Source of the DNA: Campylobacterales bacterium
GTDB taxonomy: Bacteria > Campylobacterota > Campylobacteria > Campylobacterales > QNZT01
Reading direction: 5' to 3'
Length of the DNA stretch: 39,236 nucleotides
Assembly (NCBI GenBank): GCA_027068765.1
Contig: JAMOMC010000074.1
Span: forward strand, 1-39,236
Shown piece after piece: positions 1 through 9,388 of this stretch (the stretch's first letter is position 1; every line of letters starts with the position of its first letter). The position numbers were made by a program, and so were the translations under genes. The notes beneath the pieces were generated by a model. It was not told the DNA's origin. It saw only the letters and a list, made by a program, of their open reading frames with translations, and searched no databases.

Positions 1-62
1 AAAGTTTTTATTTTTAAAGTTATAAGCTGTTGTTACGATATATTGATTATAAAGGATTCAAT

Positions 63-473
63 GTGGATATAAAAGAGTTAAAAGATATAACAAAAAACTT
101 AAGTCTGTTATATGTAGAAGATAACAGTTGCCTTAGTAAAATAAAAACTGAACTATTTGAGGATATTTTTAAACTTACTGTCTTAGCAGAAGATGGAGAT
201 ATTGGTTTAGAAAAATATAAACAAGCTCATTATGATTTAGTGATAACAGATATAAATCTTCCAAAATTAAATGGATTAAAAATGGTTGAGGAGATTTTTA
301 AGATAGATTCAAAACAGAGTGTTGTAGTTATATCTGCATATAGTGAAGTTGAGTACTTATCAAAAATACAAGAGTTAAATATAAAACATTTTTTAACAAA
401 ACCTGCAAAATCAAAAGATATATTGAATGCGATTTATGAGAGTGTGAAGAGTTTAGAAGTCATTATAAATTAG
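63..473 (+). CDS. Stand-alone response-regulator receiver domain protein
   Basis: A single CheY-like receiver domain with no output domain, about 136 residues. The phosphorylation pocket is complete: an acidic pair in LYVEDN near the N-terminus, the phospho-acceptor Asp in VITDINLP, the Ser switch residue in VISAYSE and the Lys in FLTKPAK. It should be a phosphorelay or signalling adaptor in the cytoplasm; the partner kinase is not in the window. I place the start at GTG 63 because AAAGGA lies six bases upstream at 51-56; the frame extends upstream to a TTG at 30 with no good ribosome site, and the ATG at 61 is out of frame. It is convergent with the next gene and shares a hairpin with it. 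Which pathway it serves cannot be told from sequence. Confidence 0.8.
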   Translation: MDIKELKDITKNLSLLYVEDNSCLSKIKTELFEDIFKLTVLAEDGDIGLEKYKQAHYDLVITDINLPKLNGLKMVEEIFKIDSKQSVVVISAYSEVEYLSKIQELNIKHFLTKPAKSKDILNAIYESVKSLEVIIN

Positions 474-492
474 CCATTTTGGCTAATTTATA
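464..492. terminator. Shared hairpin between convergent genes
   Basis: A perfect 12-bp stem (464-475 with 481-492) around a five-base loop ATTTT, with the core TTAGCC/GGCTAA. It overlaps the stop codon of the receiver gene and lies 15 bases beyond the 3' end of the minus-strand gene. No strong T-tract follows on either strand, so it may stabilise 3' ends or stop transcription only weakly. Confidence 0.5.
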
Positions 493-506
493 AAGTTAGT
501 TAGAAA

Positions 507-1883
507 TTATAGTGAAATTCCTAAAGATTTAATTACCGCATGAGTTATACCACCAGTTGCTAAACCTTTTTTAGTTTGATAAGCTTTTACAGCCGCTCTT
601 GTTTGACTTCCAACGATTCCATCAATTGGTCCGTTGTAGTGTCCTTCATTTTTAAGAGCAGTTTGTAAAGCTCTAATTGTGCTTGAATTGATGCTTGATT
701 GACAAACAACTCTTTTCCACTCAACTTTGCTTGGAGATACCATCTCTCTTTTTGATACAGTTCTATAAGCTTCAGGTATAGCTGTTCTTTTTACCTCTGC
801 TGGTTTAACTATAGTTGTAACTTTTATAGTTTTGTATGCTGCTGGAATCTCTATAGTTTTTGTAGTAGGAGGTGTGTCAACAACAGTTCTTGTGATAGTT
901 TTGTAAGCTTCTGGTGTTGCTGTTTTACAGATTTGGTGACCTGTATATTTTCCTGCACCTTTTTCTCCAGATTTTGACCAAGAGAATGTTGCATCTGCAA
1001 CTTTTACAGTTCTTGTGTAAGTTGAAGTTTTTTCAGGAGTTGCTACTCTTTGAACACTTGCAGGAGTTGCTAGTTTTTTAACTTTTACAGTTTTGTAAAC
1101 AGCTGGAATCTCTATAACTTTTGTTGTTGGAGGAGTTTTAACAACTCTTTTTGTAACAGTAGAGTATCTAGCAGGTGTTGTAACTAAACACATAACACCA
1201 CAATCATCACCTTCACCATTACATTGAGATTTTTTCCACATTGTTTTTTCAGGTTCTATTAGTATTTTTTCACTTACTGTATCATAAGTAGCAGGAACTT
1301 TAACTAATCTCTGAGATGCCTCTTTTACAAGAACTTTTTCTTCTACATACTCATAAGTAGCAGGAACAATTTTTAATTTTTCTGAAGCTTCTTTTGAGAT
1401 ATAAGTTTCGCTCTCAGTTGAGTATTTAGCAGGTGTAAAATATTCTCTGTAGCAACTACCAATAGCCATACCATCAATACCTGCTCCACCAGCTTTTGCA
1501 GCTGCTAAAATTTCAGCACTTACAGGAACACTCCCTTTTAGGCTTGTTTTCCAAAAAGTTTGAGCATCTTTTACAAGAATTTTTTCTGTTACTTTCTTAA
1601 ATGTACCAGGTATTATTGTTAATCTAGATGATGCCTCTTTTACAAGAATTTTTTGATCAGTTGTTCCGTATTGTGCGGGAATTACGGTTAAAGTTTCTGA
1701 AGCTTCTTTTGATAAAACCTTTTCAGAGGTTGTTTGGAATTTTGCTGGTGTTAATACTCTTGCATAACACTCGCCAGGTTGAGCATTTGGTAAAACCATA
1801 GCCTCTACTGCGTCTGCAGTTAAGTTTGATGTCGCTGCAATTAGTGAAGCTGCAACTATTGTTGATATTTTGTAAACTCTCAT
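507..1883 (-). CDS. Secreted repeat protein with C-terminal peptidoglycan-binding domain
   Basis: 458 residues. An N-terminal signal sequence (about 1-25) is followed by four tandem blocks of 71-73 residues, at about 39-111, 144-216, 232-302 and 318-388. Each block begins with Cys and ends with Trp, and is made of short strand-like units such as PAxYxTVxEKILVKEAS. The last 65 or so residues form a PG_binding_1 domain (YNGPIDGIVGSQTRAAV). The protein is probably exported and held on the cell wall. Blocks 1 and 2 resemble each other most, as do 3 and 4 (both carry PPTTK and EIPA), which suggests duplication of a two-block unit. The ATG start has AAGGAG seven bases upstream. The catalytic or structural role is unknown; I recognise no enzyme domain in the repeats. 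Confidence 0.75.
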   Translation of the reverse strand: MRVYKISTIVAASLIAATSNLTADAVEAMVLPNAQPGECYARVLTPAKFQTTSEKVLSKEASETLTVIPAQYGTTDQKILVKEASSRLTIIPGTFKKVTEKILVKDAQTFWKTSLKGSVPVSAEILAAAKAGGAGIDGMAIGSCYREYFTPAKYSTESETYISKEASEKLKIVPATYEYVEEKVLVKEASQRLVKVPATYDTVSEKILIEPEKTMWKKSQCNGEGDDCGVMCLVTTPARYSTVTKRVVKTPPTTKVIEIPAVYKTVKVKKLATPASVQRVATPEKTSTYTRTVKVADATFSWSKSGEKGAGKYTGHQICKTATPEAYKTITRTVVDTPPTTKTIEIPAAYKTIKVTTIVKPAEVKRTAIPEAYRTVSKREMVSPSKVEWKRVVCQSSINSSTIRALQTALKNEGHYNGPIDGIVGSQTRAAVKAYQTKKGLATGGITHAVIKSLGISL

Positions 1884-1918
1884 ATCATTCTCCTTAAATT
1901 ATTTTAATTGACTCGTAG

Positions 1919-1947
1919 ATTATACAGATAAAAAATTCGATTATCAA
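1919..1947 (-). promoter_or_regulatory. Sigma-70 type promoter for the peptidoglycan-binding protein
   Basis: Reading the minus strand, TTGATA (1942-1947) is followed by a 17-bp spacer and a consensus TATAAT (1919-1924). Transcription would start near 1912, giving a leader of roughly 30 bases that carries AAGGAG before the ATG at 1883. Confidence 0.6.
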
Positions 1948-2012
1948 TAAAATATTAATATACTTGGTTTATTTAAAGTATATTTAATTTTAAATAGAAA
2001 AACTATAATATA

Positions 2013-2028
2013 TTGATATTACTATCAA
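2013..2028. repeat. Inverted repeat TTGATA-N4-TATCAA upstream of ilvC
   Basis: Two 6-bp arms separated by TTAC, about 120 bases before the ilvC start. A TATAAA at 2034-2039 lies just downstream, so the repeat could overlap a -35 region and act as an operator, but the spacing to that -10 is short (15 bp). The rest of the 267-base gap between 1884 and 2150 is AT-rich; I see no leader peptide or attenuator in it. Confidence 0.25.
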
Positions 2029-2144
2029 ATTAGTATAAATATGTTTTAGCATAAGTGCAAAACAGACCAAAAAGTTAATACAATAATATCATTTTAAACA
2101 AAGTTAAATTTTAGTAACATCCATATAAATTTATATAAGGATAA

Positions 2145-3173
<1,029 letters not shown>

Positions 3174-3185
3174 GAAGGCTATAAA

Positions 3186-3986
3186 ATGGGTGAAGTGATT
3201 ACAATAACTTCTGGAAAAGGTGGTGTGGGGAAGTCAACTTTGTCAGCAAACCTTGCAGTTGGGTTGGCTGAACTTGGAAAAAAAGTTGTAGCGATTGATT
3301 TTGATATAGGACTTAGAAATCTTGATATGATTTTGGGTTTAGAAAATAGAATAGTTTATGATGTTGTTGATGTTATGGAGGGCAGATGCAATCTTTCTCA
3401 AGCCCTTATAAATGATAAAAGGTCAAAAAATCTCTATTTTCTACCAGCTTCTCAAACAAATAATAAAGACATTCTTGATAAAGAGAAAGTTAGAACTCTT
3501 TTGGAAAATTTGAAAAAAGATTTTGATATCATAGTTTTAGATTCTCCTGCTGGAATTGAGAGTGGTTTTGAACACTCTATATTTTTAGCTGATCGTGCTC
3601 TTGTTGTCTCTACTCCAGATGTTAGTGCTGTTAGAGATGCGGATAGAGTTATAGGGATTATAGATGCAAAGAGTCAAAAAGCTAAAGATGGGGGAGAAGT
3701 TTTAAAACATGTAGTCATAAATAGATTAAAACCTGAATTAGTTGAAAGTGGTAGCATGCTTAGTGTTGATGATGTTTTAAATATTTTGGCTCTTCCTTTG
3801 ATTGGTGTTATTCCTGATGATGAGAAGATTATAACTTCTACAAATGAGGGTGAGCCTATTTATTATGATAAAAATTCTCAAGCTGCTGAAGCATATAGAC
3901 GAATAGCTAGACGGGTTCTTGGCGAAGAGGTTGAATTTTTAGAATTAAAGAGTAAAAAAGGTTTTTTTGGTAGGTTGTTCGGATGA
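3186..3986 (+). CDS. minD: Septum site-determining ATPase MinD
   Basis: 266 residues. MinD is a membrane-associated ATPase that, with MinE, keeps FtsZ from assembling at the poles. The deviant Walker A motif GKGGVGKST is at residues 10-18, Walker B-like DSPAGIE near 119-125, and the protein ends in the amphipathic membrane-targeting helix [10 protein letters not shown]. It overlaps minE by four bases (ATGA), so the two are translationally coupled. No minC is in this window. Confidence 0.97.
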   Translation: MGEVITITSGKGGVGKSTLSANLAVGLAELGKKVVAIDFDIGLRNLDMILGLENRIVYDVVDVMEGRCNLSQALINDKRSKNLYFLPASQTNNKDILDKEKVRTLLENLKKDFDIIVLDSPAGIESGFEHSIFLADRALVVSTPDVSAVRDADRVIGIIDAKSQKAKDGGEVLKHVVINRLKPELVESGSMLSVDDVLNILALPLIGVIPDDEKIITSTNEGEPIYYDKNSQAAEAYRRIARRVLGEEVEFLELKSKKGFFGRLFG

Positions 3987-4222
3987 CTTTATTTGAGAGA
4001 TTTTTTGGACCCAAAAAAGCATCTGCTAATGTTGCTAAAGATAGATTAACACTCATGTTAGCTCACGAGAGGGCTGATTGTGCTATACCATACATGGATG
4101 ATTTAAAAAAAGATCTTTTAGAGGTTATACAAAAATATACAAAAACTGGAAATGTAAATATAAAAACAGAGCAAAATCAAAATGTTGATATGCTTGAAAT
4201 TGAAATTCAACTAGGTAGTTAA
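3983..4222 (+). CDS. minE: Cell-division topological specificity factor MinE
   Basis: 79 residues. MinE binds MinD and stimulates its ATPase. The N-terminal membrane-binding segment (LFERFFG) and the MinD-contact helix ([10 protein letters not shown], residues 21-30) are clear, and the C-terminal half fits the dimerisation beta-domain. The start ATG overlaps the minD stop, and the stop codon shares its last A with the ATG of the next gene. Confidence 0.95.
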   Translation: MTLFERFFGPKKASANVAKDRLTLMLAHERADCAIPYMDDLKKDLLEVIQKYTKTGNVNIKTEQNQNVDMLEIEIQLGS

Positions 4223-5217
4223 TGGGTAAATACCTATTTTTAAAGATTGTAGCTGTTACTTTTTTTACTCTTAGTATTTCACTTGTTGGTTTTTATTTTT
4301 TTATGAAGCCAGTGAATAAACTTGAGCAAAATGCTACTGTTTTAGCTGAAAAACCATTAAAAAAACCTATAAAACAGACAATATATGATAAAAATGAGAC
4401 TATTGAAATTGAGAAAAAAAGTGTTAGTGAAGAGATAAAAGAGTATATAAAAAAAGTTAAAATCTCAGAAGTTAATGTTTCAGTAAAGATAGAAGATAAA
4501 AATATATCTATACCAAAACAGGTAAAAAAACTTGTTAAAAAAGAGATAGAGGTTATAGAAAAACAGGTAAAAAAGCTACCAAAATTAGCGATAATTATGG
4601 ATGATATAGGTTTTTTTGAACAAGCATTAAAGCTAAAGGAAATTCCTTTTCCCATAACTCCATCTATATTTCCATCAAATACAAACTATCCAAATACTCC
4701 TAAGATTGCAAAAATGTTCAAGCATCACATGGTGCATTTTCCAATGGAGGCTTACAATTATAAAAACATTACAGAGGAGGCTATCAATATCTCTGATACT
4801 TTAGAGTTTGTAGATAAAAAAGTGCAAAAAATGAAGAAAAACTTTCCAGATGCAGTTGCAATAAATAACCATACAGGAAGTAAATTTACTTGTGATTTAG
4901 ATGCAATGGATATGTTTTTTTCTGTTTTAACTAAGTATGATATTGAGTTTATTGATTCTAAAACAACAAGTGATACTAAGTGTTTAGAAGCTGGAAAACT
5001 CTATGATAGAAAAGTTTTACAAAGAGATATTTTTTTAGACAATATAGATGATTATGAATATATAAGAGCTCAACTTAAAAAAGCTATAAAGATTGCAAAA
5101 AGAGATGGAGAGGCTATAGCAATTTGTCATCCAAAAGATGTAACATTTGAGGTATTAAAAAATAGTGCAGATTTATTTAAAGATGTAGAGTTAGTTTATA
5201 TAAATGAGTTTATGTGA
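4222..5217 (+). CDS. Divergent polysaccharide deacetylase (YibQ/DUF610-type), membrane anchored
   Basis: 331 residues. An N-terminal membrane segment (about 5-28) is followed by a Lys/Glu-rich linker (about 35-120) and a divergent polysaccharide deacetylase domain (about 122-331). Family landmarks are IIMDDIG, the HFPMEA segment, NNHTGSKFT and AICHP. The domain faces the periplasm. The Asp pair and His residues are compatible with metal-dependent deacetylation of a glycan, probably cell-wall related, but substrates of this group are poorly known. The Lys-rich linker could reach through or contact peptidoglycan. It is translationally linked to minE upstream and dprA downstream (four-base overlap), a coupling with division genes that fits an envelope role. 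Confidence 0.85.
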   Translation: MGKYLFLKIVAVTFFTLSISLVGFYFFMKPVNKLEQNATVLAEKPLKKPIKQTIYDKNETIEIEKKSVSEEIKEYIKKVKISEVNVSVKIEDKNISIPKQVKKLVKKEIEVIEKQVKKLPKLAIIMDDIGFFEQALKLKEIPFPITPSIFPSNTNYPNTPKIAKMFKHHMVHFPMEAYNYKNITEEAINISDTLEFVDKKVQKMKKNFPDAVAINNHTGSKFTCDLDAMDMFFSVLTKYDIEFIDSKTTSDTKCLEAGKLYDRKVLQRDIFLDNIDDYEYIRAQLKKAIKIAKRDGEAIAICHPKDVTFEVLKNSADLFKDVELVYINEFM

Positions 5218-5975
5218 TAAAAGAGATAAAGTCCAATTTAAAACAGTTTAAGAGTTTAAAAAAACCACCTAGTTTACTTTATGCTTTAGGTGATACTTCT
5301 TTGCTAGAGACAAAAATGGTCTCAATTGTAGGTACTAGAAAACCTATCTCTTATACAAAAGAGCAGGTATTTCGTCTCTCAAAATCATTTTCATCTATTG
5401 GTTATAATGTTGTGAGTGGAGCTGCTATGGGAGTAGATGCTTTGGCTCATAAGGGAGCATTTCCAAACACGATTGCGGTCATGGCAAACTCACTAGATAT
5501 AATCTATCCAAAAGTTAACCAAAGTTTAATAACTGATATTTATAAAGATGGGTTGGCTTTGAGTGAGTATCCAAATACAACAAAAGCTACAAGATATAGT
5601 TTTGTTGTAAGAAATCGTATAGTTGTGGCTTTGGGTGAGATTTTGATAATTGCAGAGGCTGATCTAAATAGTGGTACGATGAGAAGTGCTGAAATTGCTA
5701 AAGAGCTTGGAAAAAAAATTTATGTTTTGTCTCATAGAGTGGGGCAGAGTCTTGGAACACAAAAGCTTTTAGAAGATGGAGATGCTGAGCTTATAACTGA
5801 TATAGATAAGTTTGTTGGGCTTTTTGGTGAGGTTAAAGTGGATGAAAATAATCTTAGTTTTTTTAAAAATACCCCAACGGTTGATGAGGCACTAAGAGAA
5901 TACGGAGATAAGTTGTATGAGTTTGAGTTAGAGGGAAAAGTAGAGATAAAAAATCTGAAAGTTTATCTTTGTTAA
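5214..5975 (+). CDS. dprA: DNA-processing protein DprA
   Basis: 253 residues. DprA binds incoming single-stranded DNA during natural transformation and loads RecA. The Rossmann-like core shows VSIVGTRKP (about 37-45), VVSGAAMGVDALAH (about 62-75), the SEYP segment and RNRIVVALGE. The short C-terminal tail (about 215-253) resembles the small winged-helix (DML1) end seen in compact epsilon-group DprA proteins, and there is no N-terminal SAM-like extension. The GTG start overlaps the preceding stop by four bases. Its presence suggests a transformation-competent lineage, though no other competence genes are in the window. Confidence 0.93.
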   Translation: MIKEIKSNLKQFKSLKKPPSLLYALGDTSLLETKMVSIVGTRKPISYTKEQVFRLSKSFSSIGYNVVSGAAMGVDALAHKGAFPNTIAVMANSLDIIYPKVNQSLITDIYKDGLALSEYPNTTKATRYSFVVRNRIVVALGEILIIAEADLNSGTMRSAEIAKELGKKIYVLSHRVGQSLGTQKLLEDGDAELITDIDKFVGLFGEVKVDENNLSFFKNTPTVDEALREYGDKLYEFELEGKVEIKNLKVYLC

Positions 5976-6373
5976 AAATTGCATCTTTAGATATTGGGCT
6001 TAAGAGAATTGGTTGTGCGATTTGTCTTGGAAAAGGTATAGTCTTTCCCCAAGATGCGATAATTCGTAAAAATAGAAAACAAGCTGCAAAAGATGTGGAT
6101 AGTTTTTTAAGTGAATTTGATATAGATATTTTGGTTGTTGGGGTTCCAAAAGGTGGAAGCAGTAGTGATGAGATGAAGAGAAGAATTGAGCATTTTGTTT
6201 CACTTATAAGTTTTAATGGAGAACTATTTTATCAAGATGAATATGGAAGCTCAAATGAGGCAAAAGAGATAAGCAGAGGCATTACAAAACATAAAAGAGA
6301 TGGGAAAGTTGATTCTCTTGCTGCAAAGATAATACTTGAACGATGGTTGGAATTTAATAAAGATTTTATTTAA
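5969..6373 (+). CDS. ruvX: RuvX/YqgF-family Holliday junction resolvase-like protein
   Basis: 134 residues, RNase H-like fold. The first catalytic Asp is in ASLDIGLKRIG near the N-terminus, the Lys-Gly loop is GVPKGG, the central acidic residue is in DEYGSS, and the C-terminal KVDSLAAKIILE supplies the last Asp. Members process 16S rRNA 5' ends or act on branched DNA. The TTG start overlaps the dprA stop by seven bases; no better start lies downstream because the first strand begins immediately. It closes the ilvC-to-ruvX run. Confidence 0.9.
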   Translation: MLKIASLDIGLKRIGCAICLGKGIVFPQDAIIRKNRKQAAKDVDSFLSEFDIDILVVGVPKGGSSSDEMKRRIEHFVSLISFNGELFYQDEYGSSNEAKEISRGITKHKRDGKVDSLAAKIILERWLEFNKDFI

Positions 6374-6424
6374 AATTAAAACTATTATGTTATTATAAGT
6401 AAAAATACAAGGTATTAAAATATA

Positions 6425-6844
6425 ATGAAAAATATACTCCTAATTATACTTTTTATTTTTACCTCCTTAGGTGCTGATATTGCAATTATAAAGAGTGTAA
6501 AAGGCTCTGTGGAGATAAAACGAATCTATGATATATTACCTGTAAAAGTTGGTGACTTATTAAATGAGGGAGATATTATTATGACTAAAGAGGATAGTAG
6601 TGTTGGAATTATTTTTGATGATGGCACAAGATTATCTTTGGGTGCAAAGAGTTATATAACTATAGAGAGGTATATTTTTGATCCTCAAAATAGTAAATTT
6701 GCATTTGATTTAAATATGACTAGAGGTAAAGCTATATTCGAATCAGGTAAGTTTGGAGTAGTAGCTCCTAAAAAAGTTAAGTTTAAAGTTCCAGATGGAA
6801 TTATAGGCATAAGAGGTACAAAGTTTTATGTTGATGTTAGGTAG
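6425..6844 (+). CDS. Secreted FecR-domain protein
   Basis: 139 residues: a signal peptide (about 1-17, ending GA) and one FecR domain (GSVEIKR, VKVGDLLNEGDIIMT, DDGTRLSLGAKS, TRGKAIFESG, GIIGIRGTKFYVDV). Free-standing periplasmic FecR domains of this type usually sit in signalling modules rather than with FecI sigma factors, and no sigma factor is nearby. It is three bases upstream of an OmpA-like gene and co-transcribed with a CHASE2/HD-GYP gene, so it may present a periplasmic signal to the CHASE2 domain. That role is inference. Confidence 0.85.
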   Translation: MKNILLIILFIFTSLGADIAIIKSVKGSVEIKRIYDILPVKVGDLLNEGDIIMTKEDSSVGIIFDDGTRLSLGAKSYITIERYIFDPQNSKFAFDLNMTRGKAIFESGKFGVVAPKKVKFKVPDGIIGIRGTKFYVDVR

Positions 6845-6847
6845 ATA

Positions 6848-7450
6848 GTGCTAGATTTTATAATTGTAGTTTCGATTGTATTGATTTTGGCAGGGTTACA
6901 AGCTAAAAAGACTACACAAAGTAAAGCCTCTATAATTTTAGGTGATAAAAATGGTGCAAACAATGCTATAGTTGTTTCTTCAAAAGGGTCTGAACTTTTG
7001 GTAGATGAGCCATTTATGATGGTGAAATTAAAACCAGATGGAGGTATCTCAAAACCTGTTAAAATATCCGCTAAAGATTTACAAAAGCAGTTTTCAGACG
7101 CACTAGATGCAGAGCCAAAAAAACCATATTCAATTAATTTATATTTTGAAAGCAGTACAAAACTAACATCTTCGTCATTAAAAAATATACAAAATATAAT
7201 GAATGTTCTTAGAGATAAAGAGCCTTATAGTATTGCTATTGGTGGATATACAGATAGTAAAGGAACTTATGAGAAAAATATGCTTATCTCTAAAAATAGA
7301 GCAGAATTTATAAAAGATATACTTCTTGAAAATGGTGTTAAATCTTCTAGAGTTAAAGTTTTTGCTTATGGAGAGAGCGGACAACTCTTTTCCACTAAAG
7401 ATGGTGTAAGAGAAGTAAAAAATAGAAGAGTAGAAGTAATTATAAAGTGA
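6848..7450 (+). CDS. OmpA-like domain protein with N-terminal membrane anchor
   Basis: 200 residues. It begins with a hydrophobic segment (about 2-18), followed by a small beta-rich region and a C-terminal OmpA/MotB-type peptidoglycan-binding domain (about 95-200). The binding-site residues look intact (GGYTDSKG, SKNRAEF, YGES, KNRRVEV). No beta-barrel is present, so this is a wall-binding module rather than a porin. It starts at GTG three bases after the FecR gene and overlaps the next gene by four bases, so the three products are very probably made together. Confidence 0.85.
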   Translation: MLDFIIVVSIVLILAGLQAKKTTQSKASIILGDKNGANNAIVVSSKGSELLVDEPFMMVKLKPDGGISKPVKISAKDLQKQFSDALDAEPKKPYSINLYFESSTKLTSSSLKNIQNIMNVLRDKEPYSIAIGGYTDSKGTYEKNMLISKNRAEFIKDILLENGVKSSRVKVFAYGESGQLFSTKDGVREVKNRRVEVIIK

Positions 7451-9369
7451 ATTTTACTCTTTCAAAGCTTCTTGCTTTAGCCATATTAGTGGCTATTTAT
7501 CTATGGACATATAAGAGTAGTTATATAGAGTTTATTGATTATAAGATATATGATATTTTTTCAGTTAAGTTGATAGACTCTAATTTTGCTAAAGAGACGA
7601 TAACCCCCTCTGTTGTAATTGTAGATATTGACCAACAAAGTGTTGATAAATTTGGTCAGTGGCCTTGGCCTAGAATCATAGATGCCCAGCTTATTAGGAA
7701 GATTAACGAAGCTAAGCCATCTAGTATTGGATTAGATATAATTTTTAATAAAGCAGATAAAAGTTCTATTACTTCAATTGAAAAGTTTTACAAGCGGTAT
7801 TTAGGGCTTGAAGTTAAAATAACAGGTTTAAAAAAAGATCTTTTTGATAATGATCAAATTTTAGCAAGTTCACTTAGTGATACAAAAGCTATTTTAGCTG
7901 TATATCTGCGAGAGAATTTAAACGAGAGTGAACAATGTAATTTTAACTCTCCAAATAGTGTTTTTATAAAAGATGCAAAAACCTCCTATGAAGCTGGATC
8001 TATGCTTTGTAATGTAGATAAACTTCATGCTGTGGTTCCTTCTTTTGGATTTGTAAATACTCAAGTAGATAAAGATGGAATTTTTCGTCGTACTCCGCTA
8101 TTTATAAGATATAAAGAGACTGTCATACCAGCATTTTCTTTGGCAAATTTACTAGAGTTAGATAAAGATATAAAATTTCTATCACCAAATAAAATTACAC
8201 TTTTGGGAGAGACATTTTATACAAATAGTGAGTCACAAGTACTTTTACAATTTTATGATAAAAGTTGGTATAAATATATCTCAGCAAAAGATATATTAGA
8301 GGGAAATGTTCCAGATAGTGAGTTAGCTGGCAAAATTGTCTTGATAGGTTCTTCTCTTATAGGGCAACAAGATAGTCATATAGTTGCAACTAGACAAGTT
8401 CTTAATGGTGTTGATATACATGCTACTGTAATTGAAAATATTTTAAATGAACATTTAAGATGGCAACCTTTGGTGTTTAAAACTGTAAATACTTTACTTG
8501 GGTTTGTATTATCAGTTTTTATGTTAGTTATGATTTGGAGAAAGGCATACAAGACAATTGCTTTAATCTCAGTGGCAATTTTTCTCATATCTTTTTTGCT
8601 CTGTGTTATCTATTTTAAACAAGGTATATATTTGAGTGTTGGTTATCTTTGGTTTCCTTTAGTTTTATATTATATATTTCTTGGGTTTATGATGCTTTAT
8701 ATTAATGATAAAGAGAAAAGAGAGTTTTTTAAAGAGCTCTCTAGGTCTCATTCAGCTGCTCTTGATAGTATGGTTATGGTGGCTGAAACAAAAGATTTTG
8801 AAACAGGAGCACATCTTATTCGTACTAAAAAGTATATAAAATTATTGGCTAATCACTTAAAAAATAGTGGGATATATAGTGATATTCTAACTGATGATTA
8901 TATTGATATTATATATCGTGCATCCCCTCTTCACGATATTGGTAAAGTAGGAATTCCAGATGCAATACTTCAAAAACCTGGAAAACTAGATAGTAGTGAG
9001 TATAAAATCATGCAAAATCATCCATATTTGGGTATGAAAATTATATCAAATGCGATTAAAGCTTATAACAATAATGACTTTTTAACAACGGCTTATAATA
9101 TAGCATATTATCACCATGAGAAGTGGAATGGGAGTGGCTATCCACAAAAATTAAAAGGTGAAAATATACCTCTTGAGGCTAGACTTATGGCACTTGTAGA
9201 TGTTTATGATGCACTTATCTCTAAGCGATGTTATAAAGATGCATATAGTTTTTTAAAATCTGAGGAGATTATCATAAAAGAGAGAGGAGAGCACTTTGAC
9301 CCAAAGATAGTAGATGCATTTATAGATCTAAAAGATGAGTTTAGAGAGATAGCTAAAGAGCATAAATAG
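7447..9369 (+). CDS. CHASE2 sensor with HD-GYP cyclic-di-GMP phosphodiesterase domain
   Basis: 640 residues. One N-terminal membrane helix (about 6-22) is followed by a large periplasmic CHASE2 domain (about 40-335; VVIVDIDQQSVDKFGQWPWPR and the GKIVLIGSS segment), three closely spaced membrane helices (about 343-415) and a cytoplasmic HD-GYP domain (about 435-640). Catalytic features are intact: HD at 496-497 (LHDIGKVGIPD), NHPYLG, the YYHHE pair and GYP at 564-566, then VDVYDAL. It should hydrolyse c-di-GMP in response to an envelope signal. The GTG start overlaps the OmpA-like gene by four bases. Targets of the c-di-GMP change are not visible here. Confidence 0.92.
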   Translation: MNFTLSKLLALAILVAIYLWTYKSSYIEFIDYKIYDIFSVKLIDSNFAKETITPSVVIVDIDQQSVDKFGQWPWPRIIDAQLIRKINEAKPSSIGLDIIFNKADKSSITSIEKFYKRYLGLEVKITGLKKDLFDNDQILASSLSDTKAILAVYLRENLNESEQCNFNSPNSVFIKDAKTSYEAGSMLCNVDKLHAVVPSFGFVNTQVDKDGIFRRTPLFIRYKETVIPAFSLANLLELDKDIKFLSPNKITLLGETFYTNSESQVLLQFYDKSWYKYISAKDILEGNVPDSELAGKIVLIGSSLIGQQDSHIVATRQVLNGVDIHATVIENILNEHLRWQPLVFKTVNTLLGFVLSVFMLVMIWRKAYKTIALISVAIFLISFLLCVIYFKQGIYLSVGYLWFPLVLYYIFLGFMMLYINDKEKREFFKELSRSHSAALDSMVMVAETKDFETGAHLIRTKKYIKLLANHLKNSGIYSDILTDDYIDIIYRASPLHDIGKVGIPDAILQKPGKLDSSEYKIMQNHPYLGMKIISNAIKAYNNNDFLTTAYNIAYYHHEKWNGSGYPQKLKGENIPLEARLMALVDVYDALISKRCYKDAYSFLKSEEIIIKERGEHFDPKIVDAFIDLKDEFREIAKEHK

Positions 9370-9388
9370 CCTTTAAAAAGGCTATTTT
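9364..9388. terminator. Bidirectional terminator hairpin
   Basis: Stem AATAGCCTTT/AAAGGCTATT between the convergent HD-GYP and DUF481 genes, overlapping the HD-GYP stop codon. A short T-run follows on the plus strand and an A-run precedes it, so it can serve both directions. Confidence 0.65.

Noticed and set aside
1-25. Tail of an upstream gene ending TAA at 23-25
   Set aside because: Only seven codons are visible, which is not enough to call a coding region.
30-62. N-terminal extension of the receiver protein from TTG 30
   Set aside because: The ribosome site AAAGGA at 51-56 is correctly placed for GTG 63, where the receiver fold begins soon after; nothing supports the upstream TTG.
4293-4655. 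Minus-strand open frame of 120 codons inside the deacetylase gene
   Set aside because: It is a shadow of the Lys-rich linker on the other strand, is low in complexity and lacks a ribosome site.
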